Part shown: positions 15,160-22,059 of the stretch, piece after piece
Layout: the number at the start of each line of letters is the position of its first letter
Position numbering within the stretch: the stretch's first letter is position 1
Assembly: GCA_964631275.1 (NCBI GenBank)
Contig: CAZVWQ010000022.1
Span: 1-25,645 of the forward strand
DNA from: CAZVWQ01 sp964631275
GTDB lineage: Bacteria; Patescibacteriota; JACMRA01
Direction of reading: 5' to 3'
Length of the DNA: 25,645 nucleotides
Notes under the pieces: generated by a model
The model's database searches: none
What the model saw: the letters and a program-made list of their open reading frames with translations, nothing else
What the model was told of the DNA's origin: nothing
Translations under genes and position numbers: made by a program

Positions 15160-15212
15160 ACAAGTTAGTACTTTTTTTGATAAAATAAGCTAAAAAGTAG
15201 AGTATTTATGAA
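15160..15212 (+). repeat. Interspersed repeat family D, copy D2
   Basis: CAAGTTAG, ACTTTTTTTGATAAAATAA, an A-rich spacer and TATTTATG follow D1 (2978-3045). No gene starts downstream on the + strand, so any promoter activity here would be antisense to the surface protein. Confidence 0.5.
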
Positions 15213-15611
15213 GTAATAAAATAGAATAAAAATTAATATTACACTCGCCCTAAATTAAATTTTAGTTTTTTAGAACCTAAATTTTTAGTTTTATATTTGT
15301 TCTATAGCCAAATTTGGCAGTAAGACTAAGTATAATTAAATTTTTAAGTTATTTTATGATTTTTTAAGATAAAATGTAATTTTAAAAATTAATTGAGTAC
15401 ATAGCTATTTTATTCAACTTGTATAAATTTTTGAGCAAAATTAACTCATAAACAAGGTATTTTTTGGTTTGTTAAAGAGGTAATTATGTAAATATGAAAA
15501 TTACAAGTGTAACTAATATAGTTAGGCTTTATCAATTTTAAAAGAAAAGTGTTTAAAAATTACTATATTCTAGTATTCTACTATTAATACTTAATCCAAT
15601 TGTTGTCAAAA

Positions 15612-15648
15612 AATAATTACCCAACAAATAACCCGCCAAATAGGCGGG
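15612..15648 (-). terminator. Rho-independent terminator of the surface protein gene
   Basis: On the minus strand CCCGCC-TATTT-GGCGGG forms a 6-bp GC stem about 30 bp after the stop codon. It is followed by TTATTTGTT and a second T-run. It is one of the two strongest hairpins in the window. Confidence 0.8.
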
Positions 15649-15677
15649 CTAAATAAAGATTATTTCTAAAAAATTAA

Positions 15678-17885
15678 TTATAGAGTAAATCTTTTAGTAG
15701 CTATAGAAACAGCAGCTCCGATAAGAGAAACTAAAGAAGTTGTAACAAAGCCTAATGCTGGAACGTTTGTACCAGTTTTAGCTAATTCTTTTTTGTCATC
15801 AGAATCTTCGTCATCAGAATCTTCGTCATCAGAATCTTCGTCATCAGAATCTTCGTCAGCATCTTCACCTAAGGCACGAACAGTAACTGTTCTTTCTAGC
15901 ATTGTTATACCACCGTCATCATCTGAAACAGTAATTACAATTCTATAAGTACCTGGCATTGTGTAAGTATACATCTGTTCTGGAACCATATAATCAGTTG
16001 TAGTACCATCACCATTGTAACTAAGAATTACAGGAGTAGAATTATCACCCCAGTTAATAGCTACAGTTTTGCTATCGAATACACCTGGATCTCTAAAAGT
16101 CATTTCGACAGTTACAGATTCATCAACGTTAATCATAGTATCGCTGAAAGTGCTAGAAGTGATTTCTGGAGTTACATTATAAATAACTAAATCAGTAAAA
16201 CCATTTCGAGCGTCAGTAGTAACACCCCATAATTCATAAATAAAGAATTCTGGACTATCTGGGCTGATATCATCTCTTAATTCGTCCATTGGACTATAAG
16301 TGAATGAAAAAACACCAGTAGCAGGATCAGCAGTTGCTGTTCCAATCATGTTATTAGAGTTATTAAAATCTCCAAGATATATATCAACAGTGTTATCGCT
16401 AGCAATATTATCTGGATCTACTAGAGTACCAGTTAAGTTAATATCACTACCTTCTAATACTTCGAAAGGATTTTGGTCCCATCTGATAAAAGGTTCAGTA
16501 ATCTCATTGATTACATCTAGACTTACAGTAGCTGTATCACAAGCAGTAGGATCTACAACTAAACAAATTTGATATTCAAATGTGTCAAAGTAGTCAGCCG
16601 CTGTTGGACCAGAAGTATAAGTAATAGTACCGTCAGTGTTAACTGTAGCTGTACTTCCAGCAAAAGTTGGAGGAGTAGTAACTGTAACAGTTACATCAGC
16701 TGGATCAATTGGAGCACCAGTACCATCTAAGTCATTAGCTAGTACATCGATTACCTCAGGAGTATTTTCGAATACAGTGATAATACCATCGTCAATAGCA
16801 TCTGGAGGTAATGGGTCATCATTAAATGAGATAACTACAGTACCATAAGAAAGTAAATTACCAAATGTACCATCAGTACTTGAAATAGCATAAACGAAAC
16901 TGTCGTTAGGACTAGTCGCAGTTACACCTGCTGGAGGAAAATAAGTAAAAGTTCCGTCAACATTCATAGTAACAGTACCACCTCCAGTAGTTGTAGCTGT
17001 CAAAGTACCATCTGTCGCTGCCCAAGCATCTGCAAGATTAGTACCAACTTTATTAACTTCAAAGTTAGCAAAAGTTGGAACATCGATAGTAACGCCATTA
17101 ACTAAATCTATATCGTTAAGCATTACACTAGGGTAGTCTTGAAAACCAACAACATTATTAATGTTATATGTTCGAGAATCAGTTATAGCTTGTACACCAG
17201 CATTTACATTAACAGTAATTGTATTTGTATCAGTACCACCTGGGCAAGTTACAGTATAGTCAAAAGTGAATGTACCAGTAGTACTTGCATTTGGATCAGG
17301 TAAAGCACTAATAGTCGCTTCATCAACTGGGTCAAAAAGAACTGTGTTATCAGCAAGGTTAACTGTGCCAAGAGTCGTTGCAAATGTAGGATTAGAACAA
17401 GATGCAGGCAAAGTTACATAGTCAGTTAATGAAGGGGTAGTAAATGCTCCACCTTCGTTAGCTACACCTATAGTAGCAGCATTAGCTACAGGAACAGCTG
17501 AGACGATCTCAATATCAACAGCACAAGTTGCAGCTGAAGCAGGAATACCATCAGCTACAGTGAAAGTAACTGTTTCAACTCCGCTGTCAGTTGTAGCCGT
17601 AGTTGCGATATCAAGAAGAGCATCTGTACCAGTTGTAGGAGTAACAGCAAAAGCGTTAGGAGCATGTGAGACAACATTAAGCTGTCTATTAGTTGCAGTA
17701 TCCCAACTTACAACCCCTTCTGCTAAAAGATCTACAGTTACAGGACCAGCCGCAGCTTCGATCGTAACTATCTGACCATTAACACAGCTCGCAGCAGCTA
17801 CTTCAACGCTTGAGAAAGCAGTGAAGATTCCGCTAATACCGATTACAGTAAGAGCTAAACTAGCTAAAATTTTATTACTAGTCAT
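15678..17885 (-). CDS. Large secreted surface protein: Ig/cadherin-like and PKD domains, Ser-Asp repeat, LAKTG cell-wall anchor
   Basis: The 735-residue protein starts with a signal peptide (MTSNKILASLALTVIGISG..., cleavage likely after about residue 32, AAA). The body is Thr/Val/Asp-rich and almost free of Lys: repeated beta-sandwich units, including a cadherin-like unit with PEVIDVLANDLDGTG (about 375-395) and a PKD-like unit near 600-670 (AINWGDNSTP, TYTMPGTYRIVITVSDDDGG). Then comes an acidic stretch built from D-S-D-D-E repeats (about 675-697) and the sorting signal LAKTG (701-705), a hydrophobic segment, and a short basic tail with KR. The LAxTG form is the class E sortase pattern; no sortase gene is in the window. 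It is probably exposed on the cell surface and may serve adhesion. The gene is clearly GC-richer than its neighbours (one hand-counted line is 43%). It has its own promoter and terminator. Confidence 0.85.
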   Translation of the reverse strand: MTSNKILASLALTVIGISGIFTAFSSVEVAAASCVNGQIVTIEAAAGPVTVDLLAEGVVSWDTATNRQLNVVSHAPNAFAVTPTTGTDALLDIATTATTDSGVETVTFTVADGIPASAATCAVDIEIVSAVPVANAATIGVANEGGAFTTPSLTDYVTLPASCSNPTFATTLGTVNLADNTVLFDPVDEATISALPDPNASTTGTFTFDYTVTCPGGTDTNTITVNVNAGVQAITDSRTYNINNVVGFQDYPSVMLNDIDLVNGVTIDVPTFANFEVNKVGTNLADAWAATDGTLTATTTGGGTVTMNVDGTFTYFPPAGVTATSPNDSFVYAISSTDGTFGNLLSYGTVVISFNDDPLPPDAIDDGIITVFENTPEVIDVLANDLDGTGAPIDPADVTVTVTTPPTFAGSTATVNTDGTITYTSGPTAADYFDTFEYQICLVVDPTACDTATVSLDVINEITEPFIRWDQNPFEVLEGSDINLTGTLVDPDNIASDNTVDIYLGDFNNSNNMIGTATADPATGVFSFTYSPMDELRDDISPDSPEFFIYELWGVTTDARNGFTDLVIYNVTPEITSSTFSDTMINVDESVTVEMTFRDPGVFDSKTVAINWGDNSTPVILSYNGDGTTTDYMVPEQMYTYTMPGTYRIVITVSDDDGGITMLERTVTVRALGEDADEDSDDEDSDDEDSDDEDSDDKKELAKTGTNVPALGFVTTSLVSLIGAAVSIATKRFTL
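15796..15855 (-). repeat. Four perfect 15-bp tandem units coding Asp/Ser/Glu
   Basis: The plus-strand unit TCATCAGAATCTTCG occurs four times without a change (15796, 15811, 15826, 15841). Each unit codes five residues of the acidic D-E-D-S-D spacer before the LAKTG signal. The identity at DNA level points to recent expansion by slippage; copy number probably varies between strains without a frameshift. Confidence 0.95.
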
Positions 17886-18268
17886 AATTAAAAAATATAA
17901 AATATATAAAAAATTTACAATAAATTGTGAAAGTTATAGTTAACTAAACAAAGTTAACATTTTACTTTCTGTTTTCATTAAAGCTCGTTATTATGCGAAC
18001 TTTAACGAATGAAATAAATATAATTAAAAGTTTTTGTGTTGTCAAATTATATTTCTATACTTAGGCTAGAGCAAGTAACTATCTATAAACTGATAAGTTA
18101 GCATTAATCACAAAAATTAAAAAATCGACTACTTGGTTTAAAAAAGTTTTTGAGTGTAGTCTTTTGTTAACAAAAAAACTTAGTTGTAAATGTAACTTGT
18201 GTTTTGGTGAGTTTTTATTATCTGTTTGACAAAATTTAACAAAAAAAGAAGTTTGCTATTTAGTTTAG
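17886..18268. other. Upstream region of the surface protein gene and of tRNA-Thr
   Basis: It contains the surface-protein promoter (18017-18045, minus), a leader of about 125 bp with two GTTAAC palindromes (17939-17944 and 17953-17958) and a loose TTAAAG/CTTTAA pair near 17979-18004. A TTGACA at 18226-18231 lies before the tRNA. No ORF is recognised. Confidence 0.6.
18017..18045 (-). promoter_or_regulatory. Consensus sigma-70-type promoter of the surface protein gene
   Basis: On the minus strand TTGACA (18045-18040) is followed by exactly 17 bp and then TATATT (18022-18017). This is the best promoter I find in the window. Transcription would start near 18010, giving an untranslated leader of about 125 nt. 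Confidence 0.7.
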
Positions 18269-18343
18269 GCCGTTGTAGCTCAGTGGTAGAGCATTTCCAT
18301 GGTAAGGAAAAGGTCGCAGGTTCAAGTCCCGTCAACGGCTCCA
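18269..18343 (+). tRNA. trnT: tRNA-Thr (anticodon GGU), CCA encoded
   Basis: The acceptor stem GCCGTTG pairs with CAACGGC. The D arm is GCTC-AGTGGTA-GAGC. The anticodon stem TTTCC/GGAAA closes the 7-base loop ATGGTAA with anticodon GGT, reading ACC and ACU Thr codons. The discriminator is T and CCA is encoded. The T arm is GCAGG-TTCAAGT-CCCGT, which leaves one A-C mismatch (51-63) and one G-U pair; the usual form would be GCGGG. A TTGACA lies 37 bp upstream and a terminator about 60 bp downstream. Confidence 0.95.
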
Positions 18344-18727
18344 AGATCCAATTGAATTTAATTTTTAAAAATAAACCCTAAAAATTCTTAGAATTCTAAT
18401 CCCTTAAAAAAATAAGGTTGTTTTTGGTTTGTCCTAGTCTCATTTTGTTTGAATATAGTTTTATAAAAACTTGTATTTTCAAAAACTTCCGCAGACACCA
18501 CTATATTTTGTATTTAAATACTTAACTAAAGCTACATTTAGTAGTAAAATAATTCTTGCGGAAATCTTGTTTTAAGTTAATTACTTAAGTTAATCAGTGA
18601 TCATTAACTTATCTATTACTAAAAATACCCAAAAAAATAACTTATTTTTGGTTTTTATTTTTGGTTTATTTGTAAAGAATAAATAATCAAATAGCCTCTA
18701 CTAGATTAATTTTACTTGGTGTTTATT
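18344..18727. other. Intergenic region between tRNA-Thr and hxlR
   Basis: It contains the tRNA terminator (18402-18425). The stretch 18430-18727 is AT-rich; a TTTTCAAAAACTTC motif near 18477 recurs at 22745, but I see no gene or clear repeat. Confidence 0.5.
18402..18425 (+). terminator. Terminator downstream of tRNA-Thr
   Basis: CCTTA-AAAAAA-TAAGG is a 5-bp stem followed by TTGTTTTT. The stem is weak in GC but the T-run and position after the tRNA fit. Confidence 0.55.
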
Positions 18728-19048
18728 TTAACACAGATACTTATTTCCAAAAGCTTCGATTTCTTCAATTATTTTTTGTAAACCTAGTCCCATATCGGTA
18801 AGCTTGTATTCGACTTTGGGTGGAATTACTGGGTATTGTTTGCGATCTAAAATACCCTGATCAACCAAATCTTTTAGTCTACAAGTTAGAGTTCGGCTAG
18901 TTATTTTTGGTATTTCAGCTTTTATTTCGTTAAATCTTTTTGGCCCTTTTAGCAAGGTTTTGACTATTAGCAATGTCCATACATCACCAACTAGTTTGGT
19001 GGGTTTAATTATCGGACAGTATTTTTGGTCAGTGGTAATATCAGACAT
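18728..19048 (-). CDS. HxlR-family winged-helix regulator, probably redox-sensing
   Basis: This 106-residue DNA-binding protein matches the HxlR/DUF24 family: YCPIIKPTKLVGDVWTLLIVKTLL, then GPKRFNEIKAEIPKITSRTLTCRLKDLVDQGILDR (the helix-turn-helix and recognition helix), then the wing PPKVEYKLTDMGLGL. Cys11 occupies the conserved N-terminal position used by YodB, HypR and QorR to sense thiol stress. A second Cys is the last residue (106), and a third lies at about 75 only if the numbering shifts, so the likely intersubunit disulfide would involve 11 and 106. It diverges from a peroxiredoxin gene, which it probably regulates together with itself. The 19128-19143 dyad is a candidate operator. 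ATG start. Confidence 0.88.
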   Translation of the reverse strand: MSDITTDQKYCPIIKPTKLVGDVWTLLIVKTLLKGPKRFNEIKAEIPKITSRTLTCRLKDLVDQGILDRKQYPVIPPKVEYKLTDMGLGLQKIIEEIEAFGNKYLC

Positions 19049-19127
19049 ACTTCTAGAAATTAAAATGATTATTACTCCTGCTTACACTTAAATTTCTGCC
19101 ACTCTAGGAAAGTTTTTTTACTTTAAG

Positions 19128-19143
19128 CCCTCTTTGAAGAGGG
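19128..19143. promoter_or_regulatory. Dyad CCCTCTT-TG-AAGAGGG, candidate HxlR operator
   Basis: Perfect 7-bp inverted arms with a 2-base centre lie in the divergent region between hxlR and the peroxiredoxin gene. It is much GC-richer than its surroundings. The very short loop argues against a hairpin terminator and for a dimer-binding site. Confidence 0.5.
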
Positions 19144-19318
19144 TTTGGAAGATGCTTAGGAGCGAAGAATAACTATACAAAAAAATATTAGTAAACTTAG
19201 TTTAATTATTAGAGTTATTTTTAGTTTTAGTCAAATTAATTACCTATTATCCTTCTTGACAAGATTAGTTTATTTTTTAATGTTAGTATTACTTTTAAAC
19301 TTAAGTAATAAAAAATTT

Positions 19319-19846
19319 ATGGCACATAAACAACTAGAAGGAACCAAAGTTCCAAATGTAACCTTCAAAACTAGAGTTAAAGAAGGTGATGATTTTGTTT
19401 GGAGAGATCTAAGCACCACTGATATTTTTGATAACAAAAAAATTGTCGTTTTTTCTCTACCTGGAGCCTTTACTCCAACTTGCTCTTCAACTCATCTACC
19501 TGGCTACGAAGCTCGATACGACGAACTCAAAAAACTAGGTGTAGATGAAGTCTACTGCTTAAGCGTTAATGATAGCTTTGTAATGAACGCCTGGGCGAAG
19601 GATCAACAAGTTAAGAATGTTAAAATGATTCCTGATGGAACTGGAGATTTTACTGAGCAAGTAGGAATGCTAGTCAAAAAAGACAACCTTGGCTTTGGTA
19701 AGAGATCTTGGAGATATTCCATGTTTGTGGAGAATGGTGAAATCAAAAAAGTTTTTGAAGAACCAGGATTTACAGATGATTGTCCAGATGATCCATTTGA
19801 AATTAGTGATGCTAACACAATGATAGAATACCTAAAGTCTAACTAG
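19319..19846 (+). CDS. Peroxiredoxin (Prx5 / redoxin type)
   Basis: This thiol peroxidase reduces H2O2 and organic peroxides in the cytosol. The protein from ATG 19319 has 175 residues, right for the Prx5 type. The active site PGAFTPTC (48-55) has the peroxidatic Cys55 with Thr52 two residues before Pro53, followed by SSTHLPGYE. Further Prx5 features are YCLSVNDSFVMNAW, MIPDGTGDFT, and WRYSMFVENGEIKKVF. A longer reading from TTG at 19256 adds 21 hydrophobic residues (VYFLMLVLLLNL) and is rejected: the family begins at about MAHKQLEGTKVPNVTF. A Cys near residue 155 (DDCPDDP) could resolve the sulfenic acid. The divergent HxlR regulator suggests thiol-stress induction. Confidence 0.92.
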   Translation: MAHKQLEGTKVPNVTFKTRVKEGDDFVWRDLSTTDIFDNKKIVVFSLPGAFTPTCSSTHLPGYEARYDELKKLGVDEVYCLSVNDSFVMNAWAKDQQVKNVKMIPDGTGDFTEQVGMLVKKDNLGFGKRSWRYSMFVENGEIKKVFEEPGFTDDCPDDPFEISDANTMIEYLKSN

Positions 19847-19963
19847 AATAATCTAAACAACAATCTTGTCTTATTACTCAAAAAAAATCTGTTTTTTGTT
19901 TGTTTTCAGGCAAATTAAAAGTTAAACTCTTAAAAAGATCTTGAGATAAAATTAAAGATTATC

Positions 19964-19986
19964 CCCCGCTTTTGCGGGAATTTTTT
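19964..19986 (+). terminator. Strong rho-independent terminator
   Basis: CCCGC-TTTT-GCGGG followed by AATTTTTT. It lies about 115 bp after the peroxiredoxin stop and probably ends that transcript. Confidence 0.85.
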
Positions 19987-20045
19987 AAGCCTAAGCTATC
20001 TTATTTCATAATTTTATAAAAATCACCTTTACAAATTTTTTTACT

Positions 20046-20150
20046 TTACACACTTTGGGCTAATCGTTACGGTAACTACCCGCTAAAAATTTACCTTAGA
20101 TAAAGAATTTATTTCCTTGTGAAGGGCTAAATTTAGGGTACTAAAGGATT
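20046..20150 (+). repeat. Interspersed repeat family A, copy A3
   Basis: CTAATCGTTACGGTAACTACC, CGCTAAAAATTTACCTTAGA, TAAAGAATTTATTTCCTTG and AAATTTAGGGTACTAAAGGATT follow A1 in order. The terminal TTATACCC is not kept here. It ends about 45 bp before the ribF start. Confidence 0.75.
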
Positions 20151-20194
20151 GATATGACAAAATAATTCTAAAAAATAGACTTATAGCTCTTAAA

Positions 20195-20824
20195 ATGCAA
20201 ATTCTTAACTGGCTAGAACCAAGGAACACTTCAAAAATAGCTACGATTGGAGCTTTTGACGGAGTTCATCTTGGCCATCAGGAGATTATAAATAAACTAA
20301 AAAAAGAGTCTCAAGATCAAGGTCTGGTGATAACTTTTGATCCTCTGCCTAAAAAATTTTTTAGTATTTCTAGGGGTTTTGATTTTATAGAAATTATTAG
20401 CTTAGATCAAAAAATCCAGCTTTTTAGAACTTTAGGAGTTGCAGAATTATTAATAATTCCTTTTTTGGAAATCAAAGATTTAGCAGCTAAAGATTTTGTA
20501 AACGAGATTCTAATCAAAAAACTAAATATTAAGAAGCTAATTGTTGGTTATGACTTTCATTTTGGTAGAGATAGACAAGGTAACTGTGAGTTTTTACTTG
20601 AATATTTTGCTAAAGACGGCAGAAAAATTGAAATCGTTCCAGAGCTAAAAATAAACCCAAATAATTCAATTAAAGCCACAAAAATAAGAAACTTAATTAA
20701 TAAAAAACAATTCAAAAAAGCTAATCAATTATTAGGTTGGAATTATAAAGAATTAATCGAGAATAACTCCATAAGCTTAACTAAGACCTCTCTGGTAGCC
20801 AAACAGTCTCCTAAGGCATCATGA
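20195..20824 (+). CDS. ribF: FAD synthetase-type FMN adenylyltransferase (RibF without riboflavin-kinase domain)
   Basis: This enzyme would adenylate FMN to FAD. It has the nucleotidyltransferase signature GAFDGVHLGH (19-28, with H25 and H28), TFDPLP, FLEIKDLAAKDFV, IVGYDFHFGRDRQG, and the family end motif KATKIRNLI (usually SSTxIR). Ordinary bacterial RibF is about 310 residues with a C-terminal riboflavin kinase. This one has 209 and stops right after the adenylyltransferase core, so it cannot make FMN; FMN would come from the host or another enzyme. The last 26 codons overlap the 3' end of the exonuclease gene on the other strand and are probably not conserved. Ends in TGA. ATG start, no Shine-Dalgarno. 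Confidence 0.88.
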   Translation: MQILNWLEPRNTSKIATIGAFDGVHLGHQEIINKLKKESQDQGLVITFDPLPKKFFSISRGFDFIEIISLDQKIQLFRTLGVAELLIIPFLEIKDLAAKDFVNEILIKKLNIKKLIVGYDFHFGRDRQGNCEFLLEYFAKDGRKIEIVPELKINPNNSIKATKIRNLINKKQFKKANQLLGWNYKELIENNSISLTKTSLVAKQSPKAS

Positions 20825-21339
20825 GCCAAAAATTTATTTTTTTCTATTCCTAGCGAGTTTTTTAGGCCTCTTTTTTTTGATAAACTAGTTATGCCAAAAA
20901 CTGGCTCCCTACCCTCAAGCCTAGCCTTAGCGTTAAAAACATTAGCTAAAGACTTAGTATCAATAAAATTACGATCAAAAATATCTTTATCCATCCCTGT
21001 AGCAGTTAATAAAATCTGAGTAAAAGCATAATCAAAAGGATAAAACTGAGCTATCATAATTGGCTTATCTTTGAAATTTTTAGATACAAATTGATTAAGT
21101 TCCTCTGCTGCCTGCCTATAACTTTTACCTTTTTTGATTCTATCTAAACTAAAACCAGTTAATTCTAGACTAAATTCTGTAATCTCAGTGCCTTCTGGTG
21201 GATTGACGTCAATCACAAACTGATCTTTAATAAAAAATTTTTTATTTAGAGCTAGGGCTGCAATCTGGATCAAGCCATGCTTACTAAAATCTGTACCAGT
21301 GGTTTCGGTATCAATAACTAGGTAGGTTGATTTTGACAT
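20743..21339 (-). CDS. DEDDh 3'-5' exonuclease (DnaQ / RNase T-like domain)
   Basis: Starting at ATG 21339 the protein has 198 residues. Exo I motif is DTETTG (10-15), with the metal ligands Asp10 and Glu12; a middle Asp is in FYPFDYAF (Exo II); and Exo III is HDALGD (173-178), the DEDDh type. The fold is used by the Pol III epsilon subunit, RNase T and oligoribonuclease. Only the exonuclease domain is present, so the exact role (proofreading, RNA trimming) is open; no polymerase subunit is adjacent. A TTG at 21351 would add four residues and is less likely. The whole Exo III motif lies in the 82 bp that overlap ribF on the other strand, so this reading is certainly constrained there. Confidence 0.85.
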   Translation of the reverse strand: MSKSTYLVIDTETTGTDFSKHGLIQIAALALNKKFFIKDQFVIDVNPPEGTEITEFSLELTGFSLDRIKKGKSYRQAAEELNQFVSKNFKDKPIMIAQFYPFDYAFTQILLTATGMDKDIFDRNFIDTKSLANVFNAKARLEGREPVFGITSLSKKRGLKNSLGIEKNKFLAHDALGDCLATREVLVKLMELFSINSL

Positions 21340-21420
21340 AAAAGTGAACAATAATTTATCATAGTATTAAAAGTTTGAATTATTTATCTAGTAGTAGAAG
21401 TCTTTAAGATGTTAGTCTTG

Positions 21421-21500
21421 TATCAAAACCTTTCAAAAAGATTTATTTTTTAGTTAAAATAGAACAAAAATAATAGTTTCGCATAAATTAAATACCTTAT
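21421..21500 (+). repeat. Interspersed repeat family C, copy C1
   Basis: TATCAAAACCTTTCAAAAAG, TTTATTTTTTAGTTAAAATAG and TTTCGCATAAATTAAATAC line up with C2 at 23803-23880. The core T-run, A-rich spacer and CATAAAT also recall family D. Confidence 0.55.
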
Positions 21501-21586
21501 TTAGTATTATACAAAAGGATTATGTTGATAGAATAAACTATTTATTCCATCTCTGAAGAAATCAGATAAATTATATAAAATAAAAT

Positions 21587-22051
21587 CTACACAAAGACAA
21601 ATGAAAAATAACCATAATAATTAATTATAGTTGTAATTCCTACAGTTAAAATCTTAGCTGTAAGTGGCCAGTGATTTTCTAAAATTGGGATTTTTTTGAC
21701 TTGCTTAAGAATCCAATTATTAGAAGTCAAGATATTCATAGCCCAAGTCGAAGCTATAAAGGCAATTATACTAATCACCCCAAATCTAAAAACCTCATAT
21801 GTTCTAGAAGTACTCGATTGCTCAAAAACTAACCAAGCATTAAGTACATAACTAACAACCAAAGAGACCACAAAAGACACAGCTTGAGCTACTGCAAACC
21901 GATTTAACTTTAGATATTTTTGAGTTAACTTAATTATGCTTGAAGTCTCTGGCAAAAGCCAAACTAAAACCCTCCATATCACAATATCTAAAAGTGTTCT
22001 AAAAATAGCAACTAAAACAAATTTTATAAATCTTAATATATCTTCATTCAT
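21587..22051 (-). CDS. GtrA-like four-helix membrane protein
   Basis: The 154 residues form four hydrophobic segments, and the opening RFIKFVLVAIFRTLLDIVIW fits the GtrA family (R-F-x-x-V-G-x-x-x-T-x-x-x-x). GtrA proteins are thought to flip undecaprenyl-phosphate sugars to the outer side for glycosylation of cell-surface polymers. Between helices 2 and 3 is a polar segment (NAWLVFEQSSTSRTYEVFRF), typical of the family (usually N-x-x-x-x-F). The loop of about 20 residues after helix 1 (ETSSIIKLTQKYLKL) is longer than usual. It may supply lipid-linked sugar to a GT-C enzyme such as the one at 3107-4858. It sits 8 bp after the nrdR stop, on the same strand. Confidence 0.8.
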   Translation of the reverse strand: MNEDILRFIKFVLVAIFRTLLDIVIWRVLVWLLPETSSIIKLTQKYLKLNRFAVAQAVSFVVSLVVSYVLNAWLVFEQSSTSRTYEVFRFGVISIIAFIASTWAMNILTSNNWILKQVKKIPILENHWPLTAKILTVGITTIINYYGYFSFVFV

Positions 22052-22059
22052 ATTTTTGA

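Larger units (their letters stand above)
14963..15677. other. 715-bp intergenic region with repeat D2 and the surface-protein terminator
   Basis: AT-rich and without a recognisable gene on either strand. It holds D2 (15160-15212) and a strong minus-strand hairpin at 15632-15648. Between them I see nothing identifiable. Confidence 0.6.
19847..20194. other. Intergenic region with a strong terminator and repeat A3
   Basis: It contains the terminator at 19964-19986 and repeat A3 at 20046-20150. I see no FMN riboswitch ahead of ribF: none of its conserved stems is recognisable. Confidence 0.6.

Noticed and set aside
15796..15855. Four identical tandem units as a CRISPR array
   Set aside because: Units are 15 bp with no spacers and lie in frame within a coding sequence.
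16300..17775. Open frames on the + strand inside the surface protein gene (16300-16572, 16636-16848, 17560-17775)
   Set aside because: They are antisense to Thr/Val/Ala-rich coding sequence, whose complement rarely contains stops. None resembles a protein family or has upstream signals.
19256..19318. TTG start giving the peroxiredoxin a hydrophobic N-terminus
   Set aside because: The family starts at the ATG 19319; the extension is AT-rich intergenic sequence, and an exported peroxiredoxin is not otherwise supported.
19847..20194. FMN riboswitch in front of ribF
   Set aside because: The conserved FMN-aptamer segments are absent; the region is repeat A3 and a terminator.
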